A stretch of DNA of 64,000 nucleotides from Sphingosinicella sp. BN140058 (lineage in GTDB: Bacteria; Pseudomonadota; Alphaproteobacteria; Sphingomonadales; Sphingomonadaceae), in contig NZ_CP035501.1 of assembly GCF_004135585.1 (NCBI RefSeq), positions 5,217,501 to 5,281,500 on the forward strand, read 5' to 3'. Position 1 is the stretch's first letter. Each line of letters begins with the position of its first letter. Below, one piece after another: positions 7,102 to 16,671 of this stretch. A program made the position numbers and the translations under genes. The notes under the pieces are model-generated. The model saw only the letters and a program-made list of their open reading frames with translations, did not search any database and was not told the origin of the DNA.

Positions 7102-9666
7102 TCAGGCGGTGAACAGGATGTCCGCCATGGTCACGTTCGCACCCTGGACGAAGATCGTCAGATCGTTCGCGCCGAGTTCGACGAAGATCTTGCCGGCGGT
7201 AATCGTGACAGCAGAGCTGTTGATCCCGAAGGCCGAGAGATCGATCGTCTCGTGTGCCTGGTAGCCGCTGATCGTGTCGGTGCCGGCCGTGTTGAAGACG
7301 AAGTCGTCGTCGCCATTGCCGCCCTTCAGCGTGTCATCGCCGGCACCGCCGTTGAGAACGTCGTTGCCGTTGCCGCCGTCGAGGGTGTCGTTGCCGGCAC
7401 CGCCCTGCAGCGTGTCATTGTCGTTGCCGCCGGACAGCGTGTCGTTGCCCTCGCCGCCGTCGAGCGTATCGTTGCCGTTGCCGCCGGTGAGGCTGTCGGC
7501 ACCGAGACCGCCGAGCAAGGTGTCGAGACCGTTGCCGCCGGAGAGGGTGTCGTCGCCGCCAAGGCCGCTCAAGGTGTCGTTGTTGCTGCCACCCGTCAGC
7601 GTGTCGCCGAAGTCGCTGCCTGACAGGGCTTCGACGCCGGTGAAGCGATCGCCGGCGGCATCGCCGGTCGATCCGCTGAGGCTCGCGAGCGACGCGGTTA
7701 CGCCGACACTGGAGCCGACATAGCTCACCGTGTCGAAACCATCGCCGCCGTTCAGCGTGTCCGCACCGCCGCGACCGACGAGGATGTCGTTACCGCCATT
7801 GCCGTTCAGGATGTTGTTCGCGCTGTTGCCGAGCAGCTGGTCGGCGCCGCCGCCGGCCGACGCGTTCTCGATCACGACTCCGTTGGCGATCGTGTACCCA
7901 CCCCAGATGTCGTCGACGAACGAGACGACGCCGCCGCCGGTCGGGGAATAATCCAAGGTCGCCGCGAGCAGATCGATCCGGGCATTGCGGTTGCCGGAAT
8001 ATTCGATGCTGTCGGTGCCCGCCGTATCCCAGATCGTCTGGTAGAACGTCCCGGTCGCATTGGCGTCCTGCAGCACATAGACGTCATTGCCGGTGTTCGC
8101 TTCGTGAACGCCGTAGCGCTCCTGCAGCTTGGCGATGTCGAAGGCGCTGAGCGAGCCCGACCAGCCGCGGCCGATGCCCGCGAGGGTGAACGGCGACGGG
8201 CCGTCCGGATGCTTGTCCCACGCGTCGTTGTACGACATCACGGTGTAGACACCCTGGTTGAGATCGAACAGACCGTAGGAACCGGTCGCGCCGGTTACGC
8301 CGAGCATGACGTCCGAGCCGCCGCCGGTATCGTGCGGGTGGGCAAGACCATGGGCATGACCGAATTCGTGGAGGATGACCGCAAAGGCAAAGCCGCCACG
8401 CTGCAGGCTTGCCTGACCTGGCAGGTTCCAGCCACCGCTGTCGACGTTGAACACGCCGATGCCCTGCTGGGTGCCGTAGGAGGGATCCTGCGGATAGAAA
8501 TAGGCGCCATATTCATCGGAGGAGGTCGTCATCAGGCGGAAGGTCGCCTGGTTGACGTCAGTGGTGATCTCATAATTGACGCCGAGGATCTTCTCATACT
8601 CCTCCAGCGCCTGCATCACCTGCTGCTTTTCATAGTCGTTCCAGCCGAAGGTGACCATTGGCGACACGCCGTCGTCAGCCGTCTCGCCGAAATTCTGGCC
8701 GGCAGGAGCGAAATAGACGTAGGCGGTCGGCGTACCGTTGACGTCGGTGAACGGAACGTTGTCGGCATTGACCCAATCGATCGAGTCGAGCGGGTCCAGC
8801 GAGCTGAGATCAACCAGGCTGCTCTCGAGAATGTAGCCGCCGGTCTGTCCCGAATAGGCCGTGACATCGAGGTAGAAGGTCCCGCTCGACGTCGCCAGGA
8901 AGCTGAAGCCGGAGCTGATGTCGTTCGGGAAGTTGATGTCGTCGTTGGAGCCGACGATCGTGCCGGCCGCATTGCGCAGGCGCAGGATCGTGTCGAGCTC
9001 ACCGGTCGGAACCGAAGCGAAGTCGGTCTCGTAATCCGCGCCGCCGGCAACCTGGAAGGTGTAGAGCTTGCCGGCTTCGAGGGTGACCGCATAGCGATCC
9101 ACGTCCGTTCCGGTCTCGCGGAAGCCGAACACCGTGCCGAGATCGATCGCAACCGCAGTCGCATTGGTCGCGCCGACCGAGTCCGTTCCCTGCTGACGGA
9201 CATCGATCGTGTAGGTGCCGGTTCCAGGGTCGCCCGGGTTGGCGAACGACTCGGCGACGATCGAGTAAGCGCCCGTCGTGGTGGCGGTGAAGGTGATGAA
9301 GGAATAGAGGCCGTTGCCGCCATCGTCGTCATAATCGACGAGGGTGTTGGTCGGGCTGCCGATCGTCAGGAACGTGTCGTTGAGCGCGTTGACGCCGGTT
9401 CCGCGCAGCGAGACGCTGTAGGTCTGCCCGGCGACGAGGTTGACGGTGTACCGATCGACGTCTCCCGTTGCGTCGATCACACCGCTGAGCGAGCCGCCGA
9501 CCGAAATCACCGTTCCATTCGGCTCATCGGCGATTGAGGAGGGAACTGCGAGGTTCAACACATCCGAGATGGCGTGCGGGCTGTAGATTTCCTGACCAGA
9601 CTTCTCGAGCAAGGAATTGCTGAGAAAGCGACCTTGTGCGTCGAAACGAATTAGCGGTGATGCCAT
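7102..9666 (-). CDS. Secreted serralysin-type (M10) RTX metalloprotease with two PPC domains
   Basis: The 854-residue product has no Sec signal, as expected for a type I secretion substrate. Residues about 35-150 and 160-290 look like two pre-peptidase C-terminal (PPC) beta domains, each with the D-D-RY-V-LEAG pattern. The zinc site is [11 protein letters not shown], with His433 and catalytic Glu434, followed by the Met-turn VMSYND (Met477). From about residue 605 to 790 come glycine-rich calcium-binding RTX nonapeptides (GGNGNDTL type), then the C-terminal secretion region. ATG 9666 is chosen over longer frames because it follows a GGGGG tract at good spacing and opens a plausible N-terminus. 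Two PPC domains ahead of the catalytic domain are atypical. No ABC/MFP exporter genes lie nearby. Confidence 0.93.
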   Translation of the reverse strand: MASPLIRFDAQGRFLSNSLLEKSGQEIYSPHAISDVLNLAVPSSIADEPNGTVISVGGSLSGVIDATGDVDRYTVNLVAGQTYSVSLRGTGVNALNDTFLTIGSPTNTLVDYDDDGGNGLYSFITFTATTTGAYSIVAESFANPGDPGTGTYTIDVRQQGTDSVGATNATAVAIDLGTVFGFRETGTDVDRYAVTLEAGKLYTFQVAGGADYETDFASVPTGELDTILRLRNAAGTIVGSNDDINFPNDISSGFSFLATSSGTFYLDVTAYSGQTGGYILESSLVDLSSLDPLDSIDWVNADNVPFTDVNGTPTAYVYFAPAGQNFGETADDGVSPMVTFGWNDYEKQQVMQALEEYEKILGVNYEITTDVNQATFRLMTTSSDEYGAYFYPQDPSYGTQQGIGVFNVDSGGWNLPGQASLQRGGFAFAVILHEFGHAHGLAHPHDTGGGSDVMLGVTGATGSYGLFDLNQGVYTVMSYNDAWDKHPDGPSPFTLAGIGRGWSGSLSAFDIAKLQERYGVHEANTGNDVYVLQDANATGTFYQTIWDTAGTDSIEYSGNRNARIDLLAATLDYSPTGGGVVSFVDDIWGGYTIANGVVIENASAGGGADQLLGNSANNILNGNGGNDILVGRGGADTLNGGDGFDTVSYVGSSVGVTASLASLSGSTGDAAGDRFTGVEALSGSDFGDTLTGGSNNDTLSGLGGDDTLSGGNGLDTLLGGLGADSLTGGNGNDTLDGGEGNDTLSGGNDNDTLQGGAGNDTLDGGNGNDVLNGGAGDDTLKGGNGDDDFVFNTAGTDTISGYQAHETIDLSAFGINSSAVTITAGKIFVELGANDLTIFVQGANVTMADILFTA

Positions 9667-9779
9667 GTGGCTAGGCCCCCATGTGAAGTTCGCCGGGAAT
9701 CGAGCGAATGCGGGCAGCAGAACATAATTGGTTAACCTTTTCAATAGACTCAACTGATCCGATTTGGCACGATTGACAA

Positions 9780-10127
9780 ATGATCGTGGATGTTCTCCTC
9801 TTGGCCGCGATGACCGCAGGCAGTCCTTTTCGCCCCTTGCCCGAACAGCCGGCAATCGACGCCAACGCGTCGGAGCGTTCCGTGGGGTCCGACCGGGGAG
9901 GCGCTCCGACGAAAGAGGGCATCGCCAAATTGCCGTTTGCCCAGGGCCATGTATTCGCGACCCTCGACGATTATCTTGCGCACCTTAAGCGTCAGAGCGC
10001 GATCGATCTGCCATGGTGGCGGGAGGTCAGTCCCGGCGTGTACGAGCACGTTCGCCGGATGCCTGAGGGTGAGCGCGAGACGGCGACGCGGGCCGAATTG
10101 CTGAAGCGCTTCGGGTTCTCCCGCTAA
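9780..10127 (+). CDS. Small hypothetical protein, divergent from the protease
   Basis: The 115-residue product is not recognised. It has a short hydrophobic N-terminus (VDVLLLAAM), a variable linker, and a compact C-terminal half with a clear amphipathic pattern ([14 protein letters not shown], then [15 protein letters not shown]). The tail ends in [11 protein letters not shown], which resembles a structured domain more than noise. No ribosome binding site precedes ATG 9780; a second ATG lies at 9810. It faces away from the protease gene across a 113-nt gap that must hold both promoters. Confidence 0.55.
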   Translation: MIVDVLLLAAMTAGSPFRPLPEQPAIDANASERSVGSDRGGAPTKEGIAKLPFAQGHVFATLDDYLAHLKRQSAIDLPWWREVSPGVYEHVRRMPEGERETATRAELLKRFGFSR

Positions 10128-10242
10128 GGTGATGCTGGGTGCTGAAGGCCTCTTTGTTGCGGTCGGGCAACGGTGACGAGCCAAGTGCGCGGCGTGCGGC
10201 GCGAGGCGTGACAAGCGTCCAAATATCGATACCGTACAGGCA

Positions 10243-10737
10243 ATGACAGCGCCCCGGCCCTTCAAGATACAACCGATCGACTGCAGCATCGCGGCGGCAC
10301 TGGATGTGGTCGGGGAGCGCTGGTCCCTGCTGATCGTGCGTGCCGCCTTCAACAAGCTGCGGCATTTCGAGGAATTTCAAGCTGCGCTCGGCATCGCCCG
10401 CAACATCCTTGCCGATCGGCTGAGCCGGCTCGTCGAGCACGGCATCCTCGAGCGCGTACCCGATCCGATCGATCGCCGGCGGGTCGTTTATTCCCTGACG
10501 GATAAGGGTAAGGGCCTTTCGCCATTGATCATCACCCTGATGCAGTGGGGCGATCGCTGGGGCGCGGCCACCGGCGGGAGCAAGGTGCTTGTCGACAAAC
10601 GCAGCGGCCTGCCAATGGCGCCGATGCGCGTGCGGGCTGATGACGGACGCGAACTCGCGCTCGAAGACCTTGAGTGGATCGATCGCGCCGAGCTCGACGG
10701 CGAGCAACCTGCAGGGGCTGCACAGGGTCTTCGTTGA
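10243..10737 (+). CDS. HxlR-family winged-helix transcriptional regulator
   Basis: The 164-residue product carries a HxlR-type MarR-like winged helix over residues about 10-105. Diagnostic segments are CSIAAALDVVGERWSLLIVR, a FEEFQAALGIARNILADRLSRL recognition region (in two parts), and the wing DRRRVVYSLTDKGKGL. HxlR proteins are one-component regulators that often sense electrophiles or redox state through a cysteine near the N-terminus; Cys14 is in that position here. About 55 residues follow the DNA-binding domain, longer than minimal family members. No target gene is obvious beside it. Confidence 0.9.
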   Translation: MTAPRPFKIQPIDCSIAAALDVVGERWSLLIVRAAFNKLRHFEEFQAALGIARNILADRLSRLVEHGILERVPDPIDRRRVVYSLTDKGKGLSPLIITLMQWGDRWGAATGGSKVLVDKRSGLPMAPMRVRADDGRELALEDLEWIDRAELDGEQPAGAAQGLR

Positions 10738-10875
10738 TCGGCTGCGGCGCCGTGCCCGCCTCGTCCCCCGGCGCTTCGCCCTTCACACAATTTGCGACGA
10801 AAGGCGGCACCGCCCGTGAGAGACGGCGTTGGAGCAGCAACCGCGCAGACGCGGCCGGGCGCGAGGAGGATGTGG

Positions 10876-11136
10876 ATGTTTACCCGTAAGCGGAAACTTG
10901 AGGGGAGCAGTGTCTTCGCGACGTCGAGCCGCCTCGGCGAGGGCGCCATCGGCGCAAGCCCGGTCCGGATCGATTATTATGTGGCCGGCCTCCGGCGCCC
11001 CGACGGTGTGGTGTCCGCGTCCACGCAGGCCAGTCGGGAAGATTCGTGGAAGGCGGTTGCCGCGCTGGCGCTGTTTGTCGCGGCAATCGCATTGATGGTG
11101 GCGATCGTCGCCGTGATCCTGGCGGTCCGAGGCTGA
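10876..11136 (+). CDS. Small inner-membrane protein
   Basis: The product has 86 residues. A polar N-terminal domain contains YYVAGLRRPDG, and the last 30 residues form one strong transmembrane helix (AVAALALFVAAIALMVAIVAVIL), so it is a C-terminally anchored protein. ATG 10876 is chosen because GGAGG ends 6 nt upstream; an ATG at 10870 overlaps that ribosome binding site and a frame from 10792 lacks one. No family was recognised. It follows the HxlR gene by 138 nt. Confidence 0.7.
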   Translation: MFTRKRKLEGSSVFATSSRLGEGAIGASPVRIDYYVAGLRRPDGVVSASTQASREDSWKAVAALALFVAAIALMVAIVAVILAVRG

Positions 11137-11139
11137 GAC

Positions 11140-11163
11140 CTTAAACCCCCGCAATCGCGGGGG
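11140..11163 (-). terminator. Short terminator for the duplicated-domain Tat protein gene
   Basis: CCCCCGC (11146-11152) pairs with GCGGGGG (11157-11163). On the minus strand the stem is followed by TTTAAG. It lies about 95 nt after the stop of the minus-strand gene and also just after the plus-strand membrane protein gene, so it may serve both. Confidence 0.5.
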
Positions 11164-11256
11164 AGTAAGGCCAAGGCTTCGCTGCCGATGGCCTCAAATC
11201 CTCTGCCGGTTCTTCCGGGGCGATCAGACGGGGGGAGGGAATGCGCCGGTGCCGGA

Positions 11257-12363
11257 TCACACGCGGCGTTGCAGGTCGCTGATCCAGTTGGTCTCCCATG
11301 TCGTGCCCCCGTCGGTCGACATCGCCTGTTCCCAACGCGCGGAATTGGGGCTGACCCGCGACCATGTCACACGGGTGCGAACCGGCCGGCCATTCTGCAC
11401 GTCATCGCCGAAGAACGTCCCGGTGTCGCCTTCGAATCGGCCACGCAGCGGGTTTCCGATCGCCGACGGGTCTGCGCCATCGATCCACCAACTCACCCAT
11501 TGCTGCGCCTTCGGATCGAACACGCGGAGCCCGATGCCGCGCCTAGCCGAGTGGGCCTTCGCGAAAAGATTGTCGCCGATGTTGGCGCGGCCGCCGAGCA
11601 CCGGCCAGTTTTCGAGCGTCCCGGAAAACGTTTCCCAGGAGTCGCTACCCGCAAGCCGCTGTGTCAATCGCCGGTGCCGGACCAACCACTTTCCGACCAA
11701 GAAGTCGAAATCGCGGTTGCGCGTTTCGAAGAGAGTAAGCGGCGTCGCCAGTGCGGCGGTGCGGGTGAAGAAATTTTCCCAATTGACCTCCCAGGTCCTG
11801 CCCTCGTCAGGCGAGAATGCTTGTTCCCAGTGCGGACGACGCGAATGAATGTCGAGCCAACGGAATCGTACGGTCACCGGCTGCCCGTTGTAGGTATCGG
11901 GGCCGACGAACGTGGCACTGTCCGTTCCGAACCGACCGCGGACAGGCGGATCGATCCGCTCCGGATTGCGACCGTCCAGCCACCAGATCGACCATGAGGC
12001 GGTGACCGGATCGAAGGTCCGCACGGTCAGTCCGCGATAGCTTCCGCTCGGAATGTCGACGATATTGTCGTCGATCGTTGCGAGGCCGCCGAGCGCCAGC
12101 CAAAGCGCACTCTTGCCGCCGAATTCCTGCCACTCGTTGCTTCCGGCAAGGCGATCCTTGAGGCGGCGGTGCCAGACCTCCCAATTGCCTTTCAGCCAAT
12201 CCCAGTCGTGGGCGCGGGCAGCAAGATCGACATCGCCTCCGCGCTCCGGTTGCCGTGAGAGGGCTGTGCCGGCGAGCGGCGCAGCGACGAGGCCAGCCGA
12301 GACGGCATGCAGGAAGTCCCTCCGGGGTAGACGCAATCCGGACGGGTCTCGATTCTCATACAT
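11257..12363 (-). CDS. Tat-exported protein with two tandem copies of one domain
   Basis: The 368-residue product begins with a twin-arginine signal (LPRRDFLHAVSAGLVAAPLAG). Two homologous halves follow, at about residues 50-205 and 210-366. Each runs through (D)FL-GKW-V-HRRL--RLAGS--W--F, then RTFDP---SW-WW-DG--P, RF-GD--TF-G-D---G-PV, and WEQA-S-DGG-TWE-NW. The pattern resembles DUF1579-like proteins of unknown function with a lipocalin-like beta barrel. ATG 12363 follows a strong GGGAGGAAG site. It is divergent from a LysR regulator gene, which may control it. No catalytic residues are known. Confidence 0.85.
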   Translation of the reverse strand: MYENRDPSGLRLPRRDFLHAVSAGLVAAPLAGTALSRQPERGGDVDLAARAHDWDWLKGNWEVWHRRLKDRLAGSNEWQEFGGKSALWLALGGLATIDDNIVDIPSGSYRGLTVRTFDPVTASWSIWWLDGRNPERIDPPVRGRFGTDSATFVGPDTYNGQPVTVRFRWLDIHSRRPHWEQAFSPDEGRTWEVNWENFFTRTAALATPLTLFETRNRDFDFLVGKWLVRHRRLTQRLAGSDSWETFSGTLENWPVLGGRANIGDNLFAKAHSARRGIGLRVFDPKAQQWVSWWIDGADPSAIGNPLRGRFEGDTGTFFGDDVQNGRPVRTRVTWSRVSPNSARWEQAMSTDGGTTWETNWISDLQRRV

Positions 12364-12457
12364 TCTCTTCCTCCCTGCCATTCAGCCTGCGCAAGATTGT
12401 CATCGCCATGCGCCGTCCGGCTATGCGAAGATCGGGCGAGGAGGCTAAATCAGACTT

Positions 12458-13408
12458 ATGCTCGGCGGCCGGTTTCCCTCGCTTGCCTCGATCCGCGCCT
12501 TCGAGTCGGCAGCCCGGCTCGGCAGCTTCACCAAGGCAGGACGGGAACTCGGCACGTCGTCCGCATCGGTCAGCTACCATGTCCGGCAACTCGAGGCGCA
12601 GATCGGTGTCGCCCTGTTTCGCCGCCTGGCGCACCGGGTCGAGCTTACCGAGCCCGGCGAGATGGTGGCGACGGAGGCCAGCAAGGCCTTTGCCGCGCTG
12701 CGGGCAAGCTTCGTGCGCGCGGCGGAGGCGGAGGAGGGGCGGCTTTCGCTCACCACGCTGCCGACGATCGGGACAAGTTGGCTCGCCCCGCGGCTCGGCC
12801 ACTTTCGCACTCTGCATCCGGAGATCCAGCTCGAACTCGATCTGTCGGATGTCCCCGAGGATCTCGCCGGCGGCCGTTTCGACGCTGCCATCCGCAACGG
12901 CGATGGCCGCTGGCCTGGTCTGCGGGCGGTTCCTCTCTTCCCAAGCCTGTTCATGCCGCTCTGCGTCCCAGCCCTCTTGGATGCGGCACGGAGTCTCGGC
13001 GATCCGGCGGCGCCGCTCGCCGTACCCCGGCTCGGGCGCGCCGATTGGTGGCAGCTCTGGTACCGCAGCCGAGGATATGATGCAGGTCCTCCGCCAGGCT
13101 CTTACGGCACTACCCTCGCGACCGAATATCTGGACGTCGCCGCCGCGCTTGCCGGACATGGCATCGTGATCGCCTCGCCGATTCTGTTCCGTAGCGAGTT
13201 GGAGTCGGGGCGCTTGATCGCGGCCCACGATTTCGTCGTGCCCGCGGGCCGCGCCTTCTGGTTCGTCTATCCAGTGGCGCGGCAGCGCAGCCGCAAGATC
13301 GGCCTGTTTCGGGAGTGGCTATGTGCGGAGGCGGCGGCTGCATGCGCAGCCAGCGCCGACCTGATCGCACGTGCCGAGAAGGTAGGGCCGATCGTCATGC
13401 CGGCTTGA
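12458..13408 (+). CDS. LysR-family transcriptional regulator (GcvA-like)
   Basis: The 316-residue product has an N-terminal LysR helix-turn-helix at residues 6-65 (LASIRAFESAARLGSFTKAG, then SVSYHVRQLEAQIGVALF). The periplasmic-binding-protein-like effector domain runs from about residue 90 to 300. The IRAFESAARLGSF opening and the QIGVALFRRLAHRV-LTEPG segment are typical of the GcvA/AmpR branch. It is divergently transcribed from the duplicated-domain Tat protein gene across 94 nt, the usual layout of a LysR regulator and its target. The inducer is unknown. Confidence 0.92.
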   Translation: MLGGRFPSLASIRAFESAARLGSFTKAGRELGTSSASVSYHVRQLEAQIGVALFRRLAHRVELTEPGEMVATEASKAFAALRASFVRAAEAEEGRLSLTTLPTIGTSWLAPRLGHFRTLHPEIQLELDLSDVPEDLAGGRFDAAIRNGDGRWPGLRAVPLFPSLFMPLCVPALLDAARSLGDPAAPLAVPRLGRADWWQLWYRSRGYDAGPPPGSYGTTLATEYLDVAAALAGHGIVIASPILFRSELESGRLIAAHDFVVPAGRAFWFVYPVARQRSRKIGLFREWLCAEAAAACAASADLIARAEKVGPIVMPA

Positions 13409-13540
13409 TCCTCTCCCGCATCGGCGCCTGCCGTTCCGCCGCCTGACTGCGAAGTGGCCCGCCAAACCGCCGAAATCCGGTGGAGCAGCGCTCTTATGCT
13501 GCCGCCGGACGCCAAGCGGCATGCAAAATGAGGATGCGCG

Positions 13541-14155
13541 ATGAAACTGCTTTACCAGACCCACTCCCCGTTCGCTCGCAAGGTGCTGGTCTTCGCGCAC
13601 GAGGCCGGCCTCGCCGAGGCCATCGAGGTCGTCCATCACGAGACCAGTCCGACGCAGCGCAATGCCGAGGTATTCGCCCAGAACCCGCTCGGCAAGGTGC
13701 CGGTGCTGCTGCGGCCCGGCAGTTCGCCGCTGTTCGATTCCGACGTCATCTGTCTCTACCTTGATGGTCTGGCTGCCCGCAGCCTTTACCCGATCGGCGT
13801 CGAGAGACGGCTCGGTGCACTGCGACTGCAAGCGTTGGCGCAGGGCCTTGCCGAAGCAGGCATCGCCTATCGCTGGGAAACCGCCCGGCGGCCGGAGGGC
13901 TTACGCTATCCACCGCTCGCCGCAGGTTATGCCGAGAAATTGAAGACCGCGTATGACTGGTTGGAAGTGCACGGCGATTATGACGCACCGATCCATATCG
14001 GCCATGTCGCGCTGGCGACGACACTCGAATGGCTCGATTTTCGTGGCCTGCCGCCATTTCGGCCGGCACGGCCGAAGCTTGCCGCCTGGTTCGATGCTTT
14101 CGCCGAGCGTCCGTCGATGCGATCGACCCCGCTGGCCGGAGACACGGTCGACTAG
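13541..14155 (+). CDS. Glutathione S-transferase family protein
   Basis: The 204-residue cytosolic product has an N-terminal thioredoxin-fold domain with SPFARKVLVF (Ser9 in the catalytic position), NPLGKVPVLL with the cis-proline, and the glutathione-binding DSDVICLYL. A C-terminal helical domain follows from about residue 85. It should conjugate or reduce small electrophiles using glutathione, but the substrate cannot be assigned. Its TAG stop shares a CTAG palindrome with the convergent Lrp gene, whose stop is also TAG, so the two genes overlap by 4 nt tail to tail. Confidence 0.92.
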   Translation: MKLLYQTHSPFARKVLVFAHEAGLAEAIEVVHHETSPTQRNAEVFAQNPLGKVPVLLRPGSSPLFDSDVICLYLDGLAARSLYPIGVERRLGALRLQALAQGLAEAGIAYRWETARRPEGLRYPPLAAGYAEKLKTAYDWLEVHGDYDAPIHIGHVALATTLEWLDFRGLPPFRPARPKLAAWFDAFAERPSMRSTPLAGDTVD

Positions 14156-14613
14156 AGATCGTGGACCGGGATCGTCAGGCTTCGCTTGACATGCCCAAGC
14201 ATGACGTTGGTGTGGTACCGGCGCACGTTGCTGTTGTCGGCAAGCAAGCGGGTCATGAAGGCTTCGTACCGCTCCATGTCCGGCGCCGTGACGATCAACA
14301 CGAAATCGGCGTTGCCGGTCACGTAATAGGCCTGCTGGACCTGTTCTTCGGCCGCGAGCCAGCGACGCAGATGGGCAAGCAGTTCGGGCCGCTCCCGTTC
14401 GACCTCCAGCGACACGATCAGCAGGTTCGGTGAGCCGAGACTGCGTGGATTTGTTATCGCCACGGTTCGCTCGATGACGCCGCTTTCCTTCAACCGACGA
14501 ATGCGGCGCTGGATCGCCGACGGGGAGAGTGCAACCTGTTCGGACATCTGCTCGGCAGTCAGGTCCGCATCCTCCTGCAGCGCCGCCAAAATCCGTCTGT
14601 CATAGCCGTCCAT
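14152..14613 (-). CDS. Lrp/AsnC-family transcriptional regulator
   Basis: The 153-residue product has an AsnC-type helix-turn-helix at residues 1-60 (DGYDRRILAALQEDADLT, then LSPSAIQRRIRRLKESGVI) and a C-terminal RAM ligand-binding domain (AYYVTGNADFVLIV, then VRRYHTNVML). ATG 14613 is preceded by GAGGAG; longer frames upstream lack one. These proteins form octamers that sense amino acids. It is divergent from an amino-acid-type PLP lyase gene at 14793, which is its likely target. Confidence 0.93.
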   Translation of the reverse strand: MDGYDRRILAALQEDADLTAEQMSEQVALSPSAIQRRIRRLKESGVIERTVAITNPRSLGSPNLLIVSLEVERERPELLAHLRRWLAAEEQVQQAYYVTGNADFVLIVTAPDMERYEAFMTRLLADNSNVRRYHTNVMLGHVKRSLTIPVHDL

Positions 14614-14792
14614 TCCTAACTCCTCGACGGGCAGAATAGAGCAGGGCAACGCTGTTTCACGTCGAAAAAGGGCGGGTCGCCGCGGCGAAACGGGCCGGTC
14701 GACCGCATATCTCCCGTTCCGAGCACCCGAAAGACGCGCACGAACGCCTCCGAACGCGCCCTGGCGGCACGAGACCACCCTATGCTTGCGCC

Positions 14793-15812
14793 ATGACCAG
14801 TCGCGCGCAGATCATCGAGGCGTTCAGAACGCCGATCGCCACTCCGCTGATCGCTGCCCCGGCGATCGCGGTTCGCTGCGGGGTCGGGGCCGTCCTGATC
14901 AAGGATGAGAGCAGGCGCAGTTTCGGGAATTTCAAGATGCTCGGTGGGCTCGCCGCCGGCCTTTCGGCGCTGGCCCGCTTCGCCGGCACGCCGGTGGAGT
15001 CACTGTTCGCAATGGACGGCCGGCATTTGCCGCCGCTCGTCTGCGCCAGCGACGGCAACCATGGCTTGGCCGTTGCTGCCGCCGCCTCGGCCGCGGCCAC
15101 GCGGGCGATCGTTTTCCTGCACGATGATGTCGATCATCGCCGCGCGGCGCGCATCCGGGAATTGGGGGCGGAGATCGTTCGCGTGTCTGGCACCTATGAC
15201 GATGCCGTGGATCGGGCAGCAACGTTCGCGGCAGGCGGCGGCGGCTTGCTGATCGCCGACACGTCGGAACGCACCGACGATCCCGTCGTGACGGATGTCA
15301 TCGCCGGCTATCGCCGGATCATCGACGAGCTCGAAGAGGCGGCGCGGCGGAGCATGACCCATGCCTTTATACAGGCTGGTGTCGGAGGCTTGGCCGCTGC
15401 CGTTGCGGAGGCTTTCGCCCGGCGTCAGGGCCCGCCCATCCGGATGATCGTCGTGGAGCCGGATCAAGCGGCGTGCGTCGGGCACGCACTCCGCCATGGC
15501 GTCGCTGAGCCGATCCCGGGATCTCTTGTGACTACGGCGGAAATGCTTTCCTGCGGCGTCGCCTCGGTGCCTGCGCTCGCCATATTGCAGCGCCACGGCG
15601 CCGAGGCGGCGACGGTCAGCGAAACCGAATTGGGCGCAGCGGTTCCGATCCTCGCGGCAGAAGCCGGGGTTGAGGCAAGTCCGTCGGGCGCGGCAGGTCT
15701 CGCAGGGCTGCTGCGCGCTGCCGCCGATCCCTGCCGCCGCGCGCACTTCCGGCTGGATCGGTCTTCCACAGTGTTTCTTGTCGCCAGCGAAGGTGCGGCT
15801 CCGAGCGCCTGA
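14793..15812 (+). CDS. PLP-dependent diaminopropionate ammonia-lyase-like enzyme
   Basis: The 339-residue product is a fold-type II pyridoxal-phosphate enzyme. The PLP lysine is Lys48 in RRSFGNFKMLGG, followed by SDGNHG, which clamps the cofactor ring, and a glycine loop GVGGLAAAVAEAF that binds the phosphate. The S-x-x-FK-LGG context is closer to diaminopropionate ammonia-lyase than to threonine dehydratase. It should eliminate ammonia from a small diamino or hydroxy amino acid. The Lrp regulator faces away across 179 nt and probably senses its substrate or product. Confidence 0.82.
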   Translation: MTSRAQIIEAFRTPIATPLIAAPAIAVRCGVGAVLIKDESRRSFGNFKMLGGLAAGLSALARFAGTPVESLFAMDGRHLPPLVCASDGNHGLAVAAAASAAATRAIVFLHDDVDHRRAARIRELGAEIVRVSGTYDDAVDRAATFAAGGGGLLIADTSERTDDPVVTDVIAGYRRIIDELEEAARRSMTHAFIQAGVGGLAAAVAEAFARRQGPPIRMIVVEPDQAACVGHALRHGVAEPIPGSLVTTAEMLSCGVASVPALAILQRHGAEAATVSETELGAAVPILAAEAGVEASPSGAAGLAGLLRAAADPCRRAHFRLDRSSTVFLVASEGAAPSA

Positions 15813-15828
15813 TCGGCGTCGTGCGTCG

Positions 15829-16614
15829 TCAGGAGTAGGCGGCTTCCCGCAAGCGCGCCGCGAAGCGTCCGGTGGCAAGACTGCTGTCGACGTCGGCAAT
15901 CAGCAAGCCCGCCTGTCCGCGTTTCTGGCGGGCTATTACCTGTCCCTCGGGGCCGATGAGCGCCGTGCCCGCAAGGCAATTGGGAATGGCGAAGTTCACG
16001 GTCGCGAAGAAGACGTGGTTCTCGGCGGCTCGGCAAATGGCGGCCTTCTCGTGCATCGTTCCCTCGGACGGCGCCCATGCGTCCGGCAGGGGCTGCTCCG
16101 CCGCCGGCGAATATTGGAGGTGGAAGACGATCCTGGCGCCGCGGCGTGCCGCCCAGCGGACCGTTTCGGGATAGCGCCACCCTTCGTGGCAGATTGCGAC
16201 ACCGAACGGCACCCCGGCGAGCTCGAAAAGCTGCCGCCGGTCGCCTGGAACGAAAAGAGCGTCCTCGGCCGGATCGACCTGGACCTTGTCCTGGTACCCG
16301 AGCACGGAACCGTCCGGCCCGATCACCAGCGCAGAGGCATGCCGGCCGCCCGTCACGGGCCGCTCGACTCCGATGATTGCGCCGACGCGGCTTTCCCCGG
16401 CCATTGCCGCCAAAGCCGTTTCAGCGCGTGCAAGATCATCTCCGGTCCAGGCACCGACATCCAGGCCGACCCCGCGCATGCCCGGAAGGAAGTTTTCCGG
16501 GGTGCAGATGAGGTCAACGCCCTGCGCCGCCGCATCAATGAAGAGATGCTGAAGGGCGGCAAGGCCATGGTCAGGAACGGCATGATGGGGCAGGGAAGCG
16601 AGGCCGATGCGCAT
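15829..16614 (-). CDS. Carbon-nitrogen hydrolase (nitrilase superfamily)
   Basis: The 261-residue product has the complete Glu-Lys-Cys triad of the superfamily: Glu40 in CTPENF, Lys110 in GYQDKVQ and Cys142 in AICHEGWRYPE. The overall alpha-beta-beta-alpha pattern spans the chain. Such cytosolic enzymes hydrolyse linear amides or carbamoyl groups; the substrate cannot be told. ATG 16614 (start MRIGLAS) matches the usual family N-terminus; a GTG at 16635 is the alternative. It converges with the PLP lyase gene 16 nt away, so a shared nitrogen-metabolism role is possible but unproven. Confidence 0.92.
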   Translation of the reverse strand: MRIGLASLPHHAVPDHGLAALQHLFIDAAAQGVDLICTPENFLPGMRGVGLDVGAWTGDDLARAETALAAMAGESRVGAIIGVERPVTGGRHASALVIGPDGSVLGYQDKVQVDPAEDALFVPGDRRQLFELAGVPFGVAICHEGWRYPETVRWAARRGARIVFHLQYSPAAEQPLPDAWAPSEGTMHEKAAICRAAENHVFFATVNFAIPNCLAGTALIGPEGQVIARQKRGQAGLLIADVDSSLATGRFAARLREAAYS

Positions 16615-16671
16615 GCCGCCAATTAGCGCAGGCACGGCCCGCCCGGCAATGTTTCGGGCGCTTGTTCGTAA

